From: Alphaproteobacteria bacterium
GTDB lineage: Bacteria > Pseudomonadota > Alphaproteobacteria > Rhizobiales > Xanthobacteraceae
Length of the DNA stretch: 64,000 nt
NCBI GenBank assembly: GCA_016869215.1
Contig: VGEP01000003.1
Coordinates: 124,001 to 188,000 of the forward strand
Direction of reading: 5' to 3'
The notes under the pieces were generated by a model, which searched no databases, was not told the origin of the DNA, and saw only the letters and a list, made by a program, of their open reading frames with translations. The position numbers were made by a program, and so were the translations under genes. Within the stretch, counting starts at the first letter, position 1; each line of letters opens with the position of its first letter. This document shows, piece by piece, positions 16,571 through 25,090 of the stretch.

Positions 16571-17725
16571 TCAGCCGGCGTTGTCGTAGTTGATCTTGGT
16601 CAGGTTGCCGTCCTTGTCACGGATCGGCTTGCCCTGGTTGTCGACCACGAACAGCTTCTTGTTGGTGAAGCGCTCGCAGATGCGCAGGAACTCGTCCATC
16701 TCCATCTCGATGTCGCCAAGAATCTCCTCGAGGCGAACGCCGAGATAGGTCGAAGGAAAGCGCCCGTCGTACCGGCGGCAGATCGCGATGGCGTCCTTGC
16801 GCTGCAACCGGTCGCGCCGGATGTGCATGGAGGCGTTGTCGCTGGCGCGGCCGTAGCCGTACTTCAGGAACTTGAAGTGGTCGTGGATGCCCATGTGGGC
16901 GTTGTCGAGGTTCTCATAGTTGATGAAGGCGTTCTCGATCGCATGCGGCCAGGTCTCGAAGCCGTGCGCCTGGGCGATCAGCGCGTTCTGAAAGCCGTCC
17001 CAGGGCACGAAGTAGCCGAGGAACAGGCCGGTGACGCCGACGCGCTTGAGCGCAGCATCGGTCGGATAGGTGTAGGGCACGAGATGATGCTGCTCGATGC
17101 CGTCTTGGCCGATCAGGTCGCTGACGCGAAGCCCGAGCAGTCCGCCAAACTCTTCGAGCCAGCGGCGATCGAGGGTGTTGCCCTCGACTGCGGCCGCCGG
17201 GCCGCCGTACTCGTTCTGAGGGTTCTCGCCCCAGACGATCAGCGGGATTTCATACTGCACCGCGACCCGGACCGGCACTGTGAAGATCGTCAGGTGTTCG
17301 GGCCAGGCGATGTCGCCCACCTGGCGGAGCGCCAGCCGGTTGATGCGGCGGCGGATCACCGGATTGGTCTTGAACTCCAGCACGTCGACGCCGAGCTTGC
17401 TGAGATTGTCGAGATTGCGCCGACCGACCGACGTCAGCTTGTCGGTGTGGGCGGTCACGCACAGCGGATTGGCGCCGAGGTCCAACACCTTCAGAACCTG
17501 GAACGTGCTGTCTTTGCCGCCGGACACCGGTATGACGCAATCCCAGTTGCCGCGGTCTTTGGAGCGGTAGCGATCGAAGATGCCGCCGAGCTCGCGCCAG
17601 CGCGCGTCCCAGTCGACAGCCGTGCGCCGCTCGTAGTTGCGGCAGGCATTGCAAACGCCCGCATCGTCGATGTGCAGGTCGGGCTTGGTTTCCGGCAGCA
17701 CGCATCGCCGGCAATAGCGGATCAT
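16571..17725 (-). CDS. pseA: N-acetyl sugar amidotransferase (WbpG/PseA type)
   Basis: This 384-residue ATP pyrophosphatase opens with a zinc-ribbon-like cysteine set (Cys5, Cys8, Cys25, Cys28) in MIRYCRRCVLPETKP and VCNACRNYE. The PP-loop VSGGKDSTF sits at residues about 67-75. VWGENPQNEYGG, LGYFVPWDGF and EYGYGRASD-like sequence match WbpG/PseA proteins. Known members adenylate an N-acetyl group and, with HisH and HisF, replace its oxygen with ammonia. The overlap with pseI (four bases) and the block around it point to conversion of pseudaminic acid to its 5-acetamidino form; the gene name is given on that basis. ATG 17725 was chosen by motif and coupling. Confidence 0.85.
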   Translation of the reverse strand: MIRYCRRCVLPETKPDLHIDDAGVCNACRNYERRTAVDWDARWRELGGIFDRYRSKDRGNWDCVIPVSGGKDSTFQVLKVLDLGANPLCVTAHTDKLTSVGRRNLDNLSKLGVDVLEFKTNPVIRRRINRLALRQVGDIAWPEHLTIFTVPVRVAVQYEIPLIVWGENPQNEYGGPAAAVEGNTLDRRWLEEFGGLLGLRVSDLIGQDGIEQHHLVPYTYPTDAALKRVGVTGLFLGYFVPWDGFQNALIAQAHGFETWPHAIENAFINYENLDNAHMGIHDHFKFLKYGYGRASDNASMHIRRDRLQRKDAIAICRRYDGRFPSTYLGVRLEEILGDIEMEMDEFLRICERFTNKKLFVVDNQGKPIRDKDGNLTKINYDNAG

Positions 17726-18786
17726 GACGAAGCATCCTCGATCATATCGAATTGCAGCGGTTCGCCGCGGCGCAGCGCGCGGCGCGCCCGGCGGCCCAGG
17801 ACTTCGGGCCAATGCTTCGGCGGCAGTCCGAAGCCCGGACGAATGGAGCGGACGTTCTCTTCGGTCAGCACGCCGTCTACGGGAATGTCCTTGACGACGT
17901 AGAGCGAGCGGCGGAATTGCACATTGGCCTGTTCGCTCGGCTTGCGCTCAAAGCCGGCGCGGCCCAGCGCAAGCGCGGCCGCGCGAACCCCGCGAACCAT
18001 CTGTGCGAGTTCGGCGGGCTCCAGCGAGAACGCCGCGTCCGGCCCGCCAGCGGAGCGGTCCAGCGTGACGTGCTTTTCGATCGCGACCGCGCCGAGCGCA
18101 ACCGCCGCGATCGGCACCTCGATGCCGAGCGTATGGTCGGAAAGCCCGACCGCGGCGCCGAAGCGCTTCGACAATTCGCCGATGGTATGGAGGTTCGCCT
18201 CCTCGACCGGCGTCGGATACCCGCTCACGCAATGCAGCAGCAACAGCTCACGGCAGCCACCGTCGCGCGCCGCCGCCAGCGCCTCGCCGATCTCGACGTC
18301 GTCGGCCATCCCGGTCGAGACGATCAACGGCTTACCAGTCGCGGCGGCCTTCCGGATCAGCGGCAGGTCGACGGCTTCGAAGCTAGCGATCTTGTAGGCA
18401 GGCGCGCCGAGCGTTTCGAGAAAGTCGACGGCGGTGAAATCGAAGGGCGACGAAAACACCGCGACGCCGAGCTTGCGCCCTTCCTCGAACAGCGCGGCAT
18501 GCCACTCCCACGGGGTGTGCGCCTCGCGATAAAGCTCGTGCAGGGTGCGTCCGTTCCAAAGCCCGCCCTCGATGCGGAAGCCCGGCCCGTCGTGGTCGAT
18601 GGTGATGGTGTCGGCGGTGTAGGTCTGAAGCTTGACGGCGTCCGCGCCAGCCGCCGCCGCCGCGCGCAGGATCTCAATGGCGCGGCCGAGTTGGCCGTTG
18701 TGATTGCCTGAGAGCTCGGCGATCACGTAGGGCGGTTCGCCCGGTCCGATCTTGCGGCCGGCGATGGTGACAGCGGTTTCCGTCAT
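17722..18786 (-). CDS. pseI: Pseudaminic acid synthase
   Basis: This 354-residue NeuB-family enzyme condenses 2,4-diacetamido-2,4,6-trideoxy-altropyranose with PEP. PYVIAELSGNHNGQLGRAIE, DAVKLQTYTADTITID, RTLHELYREAHTPWEWH, FSSPFDFTAVDFLE and HTLGIEVPIAAVALG are hallmarks of the PseI subgroup rather than NeuB or LegI. EKHVTLDRS supplies substrate-binding residues. The last 60 residues form the SAF domain (RRSLYVVKDIP to VRSIRPGFGLPP). ATG 18786 overlaps the PseG-PseH stop by four bases. It is preceded by pseA in the direction of transcription and is a core gene of the block. PEP use ties it to the pyruvate kinase gene at 43745. Confidence 0.93.
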   Translation of the reverse strand: MTETAVTIAGRKIGPGEPPYVIAELSGNHNGQLGRAIEILRAAAAAGADAVKLQTYTADTITIDHDGPGFRIEGGLWNGRTLHELYREAHTPWEWHAALFEEGRKLGVAVFSSPFDFTAVDFLETLGAPAYKIASFEAVDLPLIRKAAATGKPLIVSTGMADDVEIGEALAAARDGGCRELLLLHCVSGYPTPVEEANLHTIGELSKRFGAAVGLSDHTLGIEVPIAAVALGAVAIEKHVTLDRSAGGPDAAFSLEPAELAQMVRGVRAAALALGRAGFERKPSEQANVQFRRSLYVVKDIPVDGVLTEENVRSIRPGFGLPPKHWPEVLGRRARRALRRGEPLQFDMIEDASS

Positions 18787-20282
18787 GAGGCGCTCATACG
18801 GTGCGGCATCGCGGCCGCAAGCGGATCGCTTTTCAGCCAATGGCCGGCGGCCGGAACGTAGCCCGCGCCGCGAAACAAAGCGGCGGACGCAGCGTTGCCG
18901 GGCAGAACCTCCGCCCACAGCGAAACGTCCGGCAACAGCCGGCGGCCGAGCGCAAGCGCCGCTTTGCCGAGCCCCAGGCCATGGCGTGCATCGTCGATCA
19001 AAATGGAAACCTGAAACGACAAGCCGTCGTCGCGCCGGTCGAACCGCAGCACGCCGGCAGGCGCATCGCCGTGCGTCACCACGTTGAAGACGCAGTACGG
19101 ATCCGCGAGCTTGGCCTCCAGCCACGCAAAGTGCGACTTGGGATCGGGCGGCTCCGGATTGTGCGCGAAGCGGCGCGCACCGGGCTTGCCTTGCCATTCC
19201 AGCATGATCGGACCGTCGTCGCTTCGTGCCGGGCGCAGGCGCACAGGCTTGCCGTCGCGCGCCAGCGGCGGATCGAGCTCCATGACGCAGCGCCGGGCGC
19301 CGAGGCCGTCGCAGATGCGGCTTGCGGCGGCGGCCATGCGGGCAAGCGCCTGGCGGTCCGAACAGACATCGCGCAGCGCCTGCGCAACCGCTTCCGCCGA
19401 TGGCGTGCCGCCGTTCAGCAACAACGCCGCGCCGCTTTCGGCGAGCGCGGTCGCGTTGTCGCGCTGGTTTTCGGCGGTCACGACCAGCAGCGTCGGTACG
19501 CCGAGGCAGCAGCGCTCCCACGCGCTGGTGCCCGCGGCGCCGATCGCAAGGTCCGCATCCGCGAGGAGCGCGGCCGGGTCCGGATGGTCGACGTACAGGC
19601 TCATGTCATGCTTTGCGCACAGCGCTCTCAGTCCGTTCAAATGCGGCGTTGACCCGCCGATCATGATGTGGGTGCGCAGCGGCAGGCCGCTCTCCGCGAT
19701 CCCTTCCACGATCATGGCCGTGATGTTGTCGGGGTCGGTGCCGCCGACGCTGACCGTGACATTCGCAGGCGCCGGCCCGGCGCGGCGCACGGCATGCGAT
19801 TGGCGGAGCGCCGCGAACTCAGGCCGTAGCAGCGCAAACCCGGACCCCAGCAGCAGCCGGCATGGGCCCGGCACGCGGCCCGCATAGCTTTCGGCGCGGC
19901 GACCCAGCGTCTGGTCGAGAAGAAGGTCGGCATCGTGCGGACGGTCCGCGAGATCGTCGAGCACCAGAATGCGCCGCGCCCAACCGCGGCATTTCGACTC
20001 GAAGGTGACGTCGCGGCCGTAGTGATCGACGACGAGAAGGTCGACGCTCCCAGGCCTGCGGGCCACCAGATCGTCATGCTCCCTAGCCGAGGCGAGCAAT
20101 CGTTCAACAGCCCAGCCATCAGCGACAAGCTCGGGAATGGTCGCTTCGGTCTCGGCGCCCACGGCGAACACGCACTCCCAGCCGTCGCGCTCAAGCTCAG
20201 CGGCTAGCGCCAGGCAACGGCGTAGGTGCCCGCTGCCGATGGCCGGTGAAGCGTCCGCGCGAAACAGAGCCACTCGCGGCAT
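18783..20282 (-). CDS. PseG-PseH fusion: UDP-sugar hydrolase plus N-acetyltransferase
   Basis: This 499-residue protein joins two pathway steps. Residues about 1-320 are PseG, a GT-B-like UDP-2,4-diacetamido-2,4,6-trideoxy-beta-L-altropyranose hydrolase: RADASPAIGSGHLRRCL with the conserved GxGH, VDHYGRD, VSVGGTDPDN and AIGAAGTSAWERCCLG. From about residue 340 a GNAT domain begins (VRLRPARSDDGPIMLEW) with FHVSILIDDARHGLGLGKAAL-like acetyl-CoA loop and LPGNAASAALFRGAGY. That is the expected PseH N4-acetyltransferase. In Campylobacter the two are separate genes. ATG 20282 starts the PseG motif. Both active-site regions look intact, so a bifunctional enzyme is likely. Confidence 0.88.
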   Translation of the reverse strand: MPRVALFRADASPAIGSGHLRRCLALAAELERDGWECVFAVGAETEATIPELVADGWAVERLLASAREHDDLVARRPGSVDLLVVDHYGRDVTFESKCRGWARRILVLDDLADRPHDADLLLDQTLGRRAESYAGRVPGPCRLLLGSGFALLRPEFAALRQSHAVRRAGPAPANVTVSVGGTDPDNITAMIVEGIAESGLPLRTHIMIGGSTPHLNGLRALCAKHDMSLYVDHPDPAALLADADLAIGAAGTSAWERCCLGVPTLLVVTAENQRDNATALAESGAALLLNGGTPSAEAVAQALRDVCSDRQALARMAAAASRICDGLGARRCVMELDPPLARDGKPVRLRPARSDDGPIMLEWQGKPGARRFAHNPEPPDPKSHFAWLEAKLADPYCVFNVVTHGDAPAGVLRFDRRDDGLSFQVSILIDDARHGLGLGKAALALGRRLLPDVSLWAEVLPGNAASAALFRGAGYVPAAGHWLKSDPLAAAMPHRMSAS

Positions 20283-20298
20283 TTTTGGTCCGCGGTCC

Positions 20299-21162
20299 TT
20301 ATTTCCGCGGCACACGTGCCACGGCCACAAGACTGTCAGACATGTCAGCCGCCGCTAGCGCCGCGTCGTAGCACGCGGAAAGCTGTTCGCTATCGAGAAA
20401 GTCCCAGATGACATGGCCGTTCGGTTTCCCGTGCCGCAGCCAATAGAGATGATTAGCCAAACTGAACCGCTGATGCGACGTCACCGCCTCCACTACCAGT
20501 CCCGCGCGCCTGATCGCCGTCATCAGGCTGTTGCGGCTGAAATAGTGCAGATGGTTGAGGAAGAAATGGAACCTTTGAGCTTCCGGCTGCGCGTAGAGCG
20601 ACACCAGCGCGTCGTTAACGTTAGGCAATTCGAGAAAGATGGTCCCATTCGGCGTCAGCAACCGGTTCAAGCGGGACAGCATCTCCACCGGCTCCGGCAC
20701 GTGCTCGAAAACGTGGAACGAATAGATGACGTCGTAGGGGCCCCTGCACTCAGACACGTCGGACTTGATGTCGAAGCCTCGGCCAGCCAGATCAAGCCGG
20801 AACGTCTGGGTCGGCTCGACGCCCTCAATCGACTTCGTCAGCGGGGCCACCATTTCAAGCAACTGGCCGTTCCCACAGCCGAAATCGAGAACGCGCTTGT
20901 TCGTCACCATCTGTGCGATGCGCTTGGTGCGCAGTTCGTTCTCATGGCGATAGTGCCTCCGCCGCTCATCAGGGTTCGAGGCAAACGGCTTGTTCAAGAG
21001 AATTGCACCGGATTCGTAGTAGCCGGTCGTGACGTGCGAGAAATTGTCTAGGAAGACATGGCTGCACATGCGGCATTCGAGCACGCCGATCCTGTCCGAA
21101 TCGCGCAGCCGCTCCGGTCGACAGATCAGGTCCGTCGCCGTGCAGATCGGGCAACTTTTCAT
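20299..21162 (-). CDS. Class I SAM methyltransferase with N-terminal zinc ribbon
   Basis: This 287-residue protein starts MKSCPICTATDL and has two CxxC pairs (Cys4/Cys7 and Cys30/Cys33), a metal-binding ribbon common in sugar C- or O-methyltransferases of glycan clusters. VLDFGCGNGQLLE near residue 94 is motif I and YDVIYSFHVFEHVPEPVEML the later core. FFLNHLHYFSRNSL near residue 220 is frequent in this group. It lies 16 bases after the PseG-PseH fusion and overlaps the large protein upstream by four bases, so it belongs to the pseudaminic transcript. It may methylate pseudaminic acid or another residue; this is not resolved. Confidence 0.8.
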   Translation of the reverse strand: MKSCPICTATDLICRPERLRDSDRIGVLECRMCSHVFLDNFSHVTTGYYESGAILLNKPFASNPDERRRHYRHENELRTKRIAQMVTNKRVLDFGCGNGQLLEMVAPLTKSIEGVEPTQTFRLDLAGRGFDIKSDVSECRGPYDVIYSFHVFEHVPEPVEMLSRLNRLLTPNGTIFLELPNVNDALVSLYAQPEAQRFHFFLNHLHYFSRNSLMTAIRRAGLVVEAVTSHQRFSLANHLYWLRHGKPNGHVIWDFLDSEQLSACYDAALAAADMSDSLVAVARVPRK

Positions 21163-23048
21163 TCGTAATCCTCGATAGCGTGGTTTTTTGCAAGAGCAAG
21201 AGCGCGCACCGCCGCCGCAGCAGCGGCCGGCTCGCTCCATGCTTTCCGGTAGTCACCGCTCGCGATTGCCTGCGCCAGACGCTCTACCGTCGGAGTTCCG
21301 TCCGGCCAGCGGAACTTGCCGATCTCGTCGTCGGTCAGCGGCCGCCCGGCATGTGCGTCGAGGATCGCGGCGATCATCGGCCGCAAATCCTCCACCCGTT
21401 CGACCGTATAGACGGCGGAGCGGTCGTCGCGCGTAGGCAACGCGGTCCGGCCCTTGAGGTGCCGATAGCGCCGCGTGCCGCCCCACAGGAGCACCGGCTT
21501 ACGCGCATGCAGCGCCTGCATGATCGTCGTCGACATACTGCAGACCAAAAGGTCCGCCTTGCGCAAGTCATCCTCAAACGGCTCGTCGCTGCGCCAGTGT
21601 AGCGTCCAGTGCTTTTCCGGCGGAACCAAAGCCAGCAGATCGCGCTCCGGCATTTCGCCGCGACGCTTCTTTAAGCGGACCGTGAGGTGGGTGTTGGGAA
21701 CTTCTTTCATCGCCGCAATGAAATCAATCAACCCATCCAGAAACTCATCAAAAGTTTCAAACATCCATGGGTGAAAGGTCAGCCAGCGCTGCGGGTTGGT
21801 GGCGTGCAACACAGATCGCATGCCGCTGGTTTTCGGAGCGGCCTCGGCATCCTCAAGCCCTGGCCTGACAATAGGCCTAATATTCGTCCACCGCGTCTCT
21901 GGAACATAAGTGCGCGCGGCTTCCGCTGCCTTCGGCGTCCAGACGATGAACTCGTCGGTCAGATCCAGCGGATGCTGGATGGTGAAGAAATGCGACATTG
22001 ACAGGCTATCTGTAGCCGATAGTGGGGGAGAGTGGGAGTTATGGTTCATCACCAGCCGCGGCAATTTTGCCTCGCCGCTGGCCTCGGCCAGCGCGGCCGC
22101 GAATCCGTCAGCGATCTCATAGGCAACAAGAGCGTGAGGTCGAATTAGACGCACGATCCGCCCCATATCGTTGACCAGTCCGTCCACAAGCTGCGCGGTG
22201 CGAAACATGTCGTCGCGAACCAGCGCAACAGCGCGGCCAATGATCGGATCGTCAATCGCAGCAATGGCGCGTTCGAAGGCGTCATCCGACAGCCGCGGGG
22301 ACGACACCGCCCGCAGCTGGATGAGATCGCGACCCAAAAGTGCTTTTGCGCCTTCCCGGAAAACGCGAAGATACTCTTTCCAGCCAGCTTCCGTCCGTGT
22401 CACGTGGTATCGACGAACGCCATGCTTGGCGAGCAGCTCGTGGAACCCAAACGGATGACTGGCGCGCTGCGTGACTATTGACGGCCCCGATCTTAGAAAT
22501 AGCCTAAAAATCGTGTCGCGCAAAATCTGAAAGAGCTTGGGCAGCGGCACCGGGTGATAGGAATGCCATTGCAGAACGAACGAAAATCGATTTAGAAGAT
22601 GTCTGAGGATCCTTTCTTCCGCCTCCTGCTTTTCCCGAAAAACTGAGAAAGTATCGCCGTGCGGCAGCAGCCAGGGCCCGCTGTCACCGAGCGTCACTGC
22701 GACCCGGCAGGCGGCGTTTGCGATCGCGTGATAACCGTACACCATGATCCATGCCGCAGCCGGACCGATGCTGCGGTCCCTGCGGAATGTAGAGACCATG
22801 CGATCCAGGCCGGCGTGAATCCGGGCCATTTCGTCAGCGTAGGCTTGATCTGTGAGTCGGGAACGCGGATTCACGATGTCGATTTCGGGAAAGACGCTAC
22901 GCGCTGCGAGCCGGGCTGAAGGGGACAATGGCAACAGCCGCTGAAACCCGACGTCGGCTTTCAACAAAACGCGAACGTCCTCGTCGTGAAGAACCACGGC
23001 AGTCAAAGAAGAGGTATCGGTCGACATCGACGAATCTGGTCCTCTCAT
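21159..23048 (-). CDS. Large capsule-transferase-like protein of unknown specificity
   Basis: This protein is 629 residues from ATG 23048, or 622 from ATG 23027. An AGAGG sequence lies about 13 bases before the second, so that start may be the real one. The C-terminal third resembles a GT-B or CDP-glycerol/capsule transferase: SVLHATNPQRWLTFHPW, HLTVRLKKRRGEMPERDL, LVCSMSTTIMQALHARKPVLLWGG and TALPTRDDRSAVY. The N-terminal half contains helical stretches with no recognised motif. It sits between the PseF gene and the methyltransferase and is an attractive candidate for the pseudaminic acid transferase, which no other gene in the block supplies. That role is inference. Confidence 0.55.
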   Translation of the reverse strand: MRGPDSSMSTDTSSLTAVVLHDEDVRVLLKADVGFQRLLPLSPSARLAARSVFPEIDIVNPRSRLTDQAYADEMARIHAGLDRMVSTFRRDRSIGPAAAWIMVYGYHAIANAACRVAVTLGDSGPWLLPHGDTFSVFREKQEAEERILRHLLNRFSFVLQWHSYHPVPLPKLFQILRDTIFRLFLRSGPSIVTQRASHPFGFHELLAKHGVRRYHVTRTEAGWKEYLRVFREGAKALLGRDLIQLRAVSSPRLSDDAFERAIAAIDDPIIGRAVALVRDDMFRTAQLVDGLVNDMGRIVRLIRPHALVAYEIADGFAAALAEASGEAKLPRLVMNHNSHSPPLSATDSLSMSHFFTIQHPLDLTDEFIVWTPKAAEAARTYVPETRWTNIRPIVRPGLEDAEAAPKTSGMRSVLHATNPQRWLTFHPWMFETFDEFLDGLIDFIAAMKEVPNTHLTVRLKKRRGEMPERDLLALVPPEKHWTLHWRSDEPFEDDLRKADLLVCSMSTTIMQALHARKPVLLWGGTRRYRHLKGRTALPTRDDRSAVYTVERVEDLRPMIAAILDAHAGRPLTDDEIGKFRWPDGTPTVERLAQAIASGDYRKAWSEPAAAAAAVRALALAKNHAIEDYE

Positions 23049-23075
23049 CAGGACTCGGCTACCCCGACTATCGAG

Positions 23076-23843
23076 TCATTGCGCTAGATTGATTGCGCTT
23101 GCTGGGCCCGAACTCCCGGCCGCGCGGGCAGCAGCCTTTTCCGCAAGCCCTTGGAGATGAACCGACTTGTCGATGACGCTCCGCACAAAGGTCCACGGCA
23201 ATGCCTCGGCCGGCATGGGCAGCACATCGAACAAGGCCCGCAAAAACGTGAAATCATCCGCATGATCTAGCGTCCAGCGGCAGTCTGCCGACGCCGGCTC
23301 GTCGTTGTGGAGCGTGACGCGCGCCACGTCCGGCTGTCGGCGCATCCAGGGCGAGACGTGCTCACGGTCATAGGCCCAGACAGCATCGGCCGCAGCGCGT
23401 TCGAGCAGTTCACGGCTGAAGACCTCACAATCAAGACCGTGCGGAAACGTGCGCGGCGAATTGTTGTCGCAGAAATCCGCCCGGTGCGCGACACGATGAC
23501 GGATCACCTCGCCGCAGACCGCGGGATCGATCAGCGGGCAATCGGACGTCACGCGCAGCACCGCGTCCGCTCCGACCGCGCGCGCCGCCTCGCGATAACG
23601 GCCCAAAACGTCGCGGACCGACCCGCGAAACACTTCGCATCCGAGTGCGCCAGCGGCCGCAGCCACGACGTCGTCTTCGGGACCGGTCGTGGTCGCACAG
23701 ACCACGACATCGGCCCCGGCGACGGCGCGGCAGCGGGTCAGCACGTGATCCAGGACGGTTCGTCCGCGCAGCGACTTCATCACCTTGCCCGGCAACCGCG
23801 TCGAACCCATGCGGGCCTGAACGATGACCGCGGTCCGGGGCAT
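23076..23843 (-). CDS. pseF: SpsF-type cytidylyltransferase, probable CMP-pseudaminic acid synthetase
   Basis: This 255-residue nucleotidyltransferase has VIVQARMGSTRLPGKVMKSL at the N-terminus and VLRVTSDCPLIDPAVCG near residue 92, both signatures of the SpsF family. PHGLDCEVFSRELLE and YDREHVSPWMRR follow. In most well-studied organisms PseF is NeuA-like (ARGGSK motif), whereas this one is of the SpsF class. Its place between pseC and the PseG fusion, and the absence of any NeuA-type gene in this block, support activation of pseudaminic acid with CTP. The NeuA-like gene at 33899 fits the legionaminic branch better. The gene name is given on that basis. Confidence 0.8.
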   Translation of the reverse strand: MPRTAVIVQARMGSTRLPGKVMKSLRGRTVLDHVLTRCRAVAGADVVVCATTTGPEDDVVAAAAGALGCEVFRGSVRDVLGRYREAARAVGADAVLRVTSDCPLIDPAVCGEVIRHRVAHRADFCDNNSPRTFPHGLDCEVFSRELLERAAADAVWAYDREHVSPWMRRQPDVARVTLHNDEPASADCRWTLDHADDFTFLRALFDVLPMPAEALPWTFVRSVIDKSVHLQGLAEKAAARAAGSSGPASAINLAQ

Positions 23844-23844
23844 C

Positions 23845-25062
23845 TCAACCGGCGTTCACGAGCCGCGTCAGCGCGTCGACCACGCGGTTGACGCCGTCGT
23901 CGTCGAGCCCCGGGAACAGCGGCAGGCTGAGTGTCGAGGCATAATAGGCCTCTGCGCCCGGCAGCGACCGGCGGCCGTAGCGCTCCCGGTAATAGGGCTG
24001 CATGTGCACCGGAAGATAGTGGACCTGCGTGCCAACGCCGGCGGCGCGCAACTCCTGCATGACGGCCGCGCGGTCGCGCTTCAGCGCGGCGAAGTCGATG
24101 CGCACCGGATAAAGATGCAGCACGGGATCGCACCACGGCACATGCGCTAGCGGGCGGACGACCGGGGACAAGGGCGCGAGCGCGCGATCGTAGGCGGCCG
24201 CGATCTCGCGCCGCCGAGCGGCAAAACGCTCGAACTTGCGAAGCTGGCTCATCCCCAGCGCGCAATTGATGTCGCTGACCCGGTAGTTGAAGCCGACTTC
24301 GGGCATCTCATAGTACCAGGGATTCGGCGCGCCGCTTGGCGCGCGTGCCAGGTCGGCGTCGAGCATCGCGGCCGGTTCGCGATGCATGCCGTGGCTGCGC
24401 AACAGAGCAAGTCGCTCCGCAAGCCCGGCGTCGTTGGTCGTCACCGCGCCGCCCTCGCCCATGGCGATCATCTTCACGGGATGAAACGAGAAGATCGCCA
24501 TGTCGCTCCAGCGGCAATCGCCGACCGTTCCGCCGCCGCCCGCACGGGCGCGATACGTCGTGCCGAGCGCGTGGCAGGCGTCCTCGACGACCCGCAAACC
24601 GCGCGCGCGGGCCAGTTCGCCGACCGATTCCATGTCGCAGCACTGACCGGCGTAGTGCACCGGGAACAGGGCGCGCGCCTGCGCCGCCTCCGGCCGTTCG
24701 AGCGCCGTGGCGAAGTCCTCCGGACGGCACAGCCCGGTCTCCGGATCGACGTCGGCGAACACCACCTCGGCGCCGACGTAGCGCGCGGCGTTCGCGGTGG
24801 CGAGAAACGTCATCGTCGGGACGACCGCAACGTCGCCGGGGCCGAGCTTCAGGGCCAAAGCCGTAAGATGCAGCGCCGCGGTGCCGTTCGTGCAGGCAAC
24901 CACATGCCGCGCGTCGACCCGCGAGCCCAGCGCCGACTCGAAGGCCGCCACCGCCGGCCCCTGCGTCAGCCAGTCACCGCGCAGAACCTCGACCACGGCG
25001 GCGATGTCGTCCTCGTCGACGCTTTGGCGCCCGTAAGGCAGAACGAAATTCTTCTCGGCCAT
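23845..25062 (-). CDS. pseC: PseC aminotransferase (UDP-4-keto-6-deoxy sugar, PLP)
   Basis: This 405-residue DegT/DnrJ/EryC1 aminotransferase starts MAEKNFVLPYGRQSVDEDDI. DWLTQGPAVAAFE, CTNGTAALHLTALALKLGPG, VVEDACHALGTTY and FSFHPVKMIAMGEGG follow, the last carrying the PLP-binding Lys. FNYRVSDINCALGMSQL and the HYLPVHMQPYYRERYG tail are typical of PseC. It converts the PseB product to UDP-4-amino-4,6-dideoxy-N-acetyl-altrosamine with glutamate as donor. The gene ends two bases before pseF begins and starts 28 bases after pseB. ATG 25062 was chosen over an upstream extension because the family N-terminus begins there. Confidence 0.92.
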   Translation of the reverse strand: MAEKNFVLPYGRQSVDEDDIAAVVEVLRGDWLTQGPAVAAFESALGSRVDARHVVACTNGTAALHLTALALKLGPGDVAVVPTMTFLATANAARYVGAEVVFADVDPETGLCRPEDFATALERPEAAQARALFPVHYAGQCCDMESVGELARARGLRVVEDACHALGTTYRARAGGGGTVGDCRWSDMAIFSFHPVKMIAMGEGGAVTTNDAGLAERLALLRSHGMHREPAAMLDADLARAPSGAPNPWYYEMPEVGFNYRVSDINCALGMSQLRKFERFAARRREIAAAYDRALAPLSPVVRPLAHVPWCDPVLHLYPVRIDFAALKRDRAAVMQELRAAGVGTQVHYLPVHMQPYYRERYGRRSLPGAEAYYASTLSLPLFPGLDDDGVNRVVDALTRLVNAG

Positions 25063-25090
25063 ATCGCTCAGCCCGCGCCTCACCGATCCG

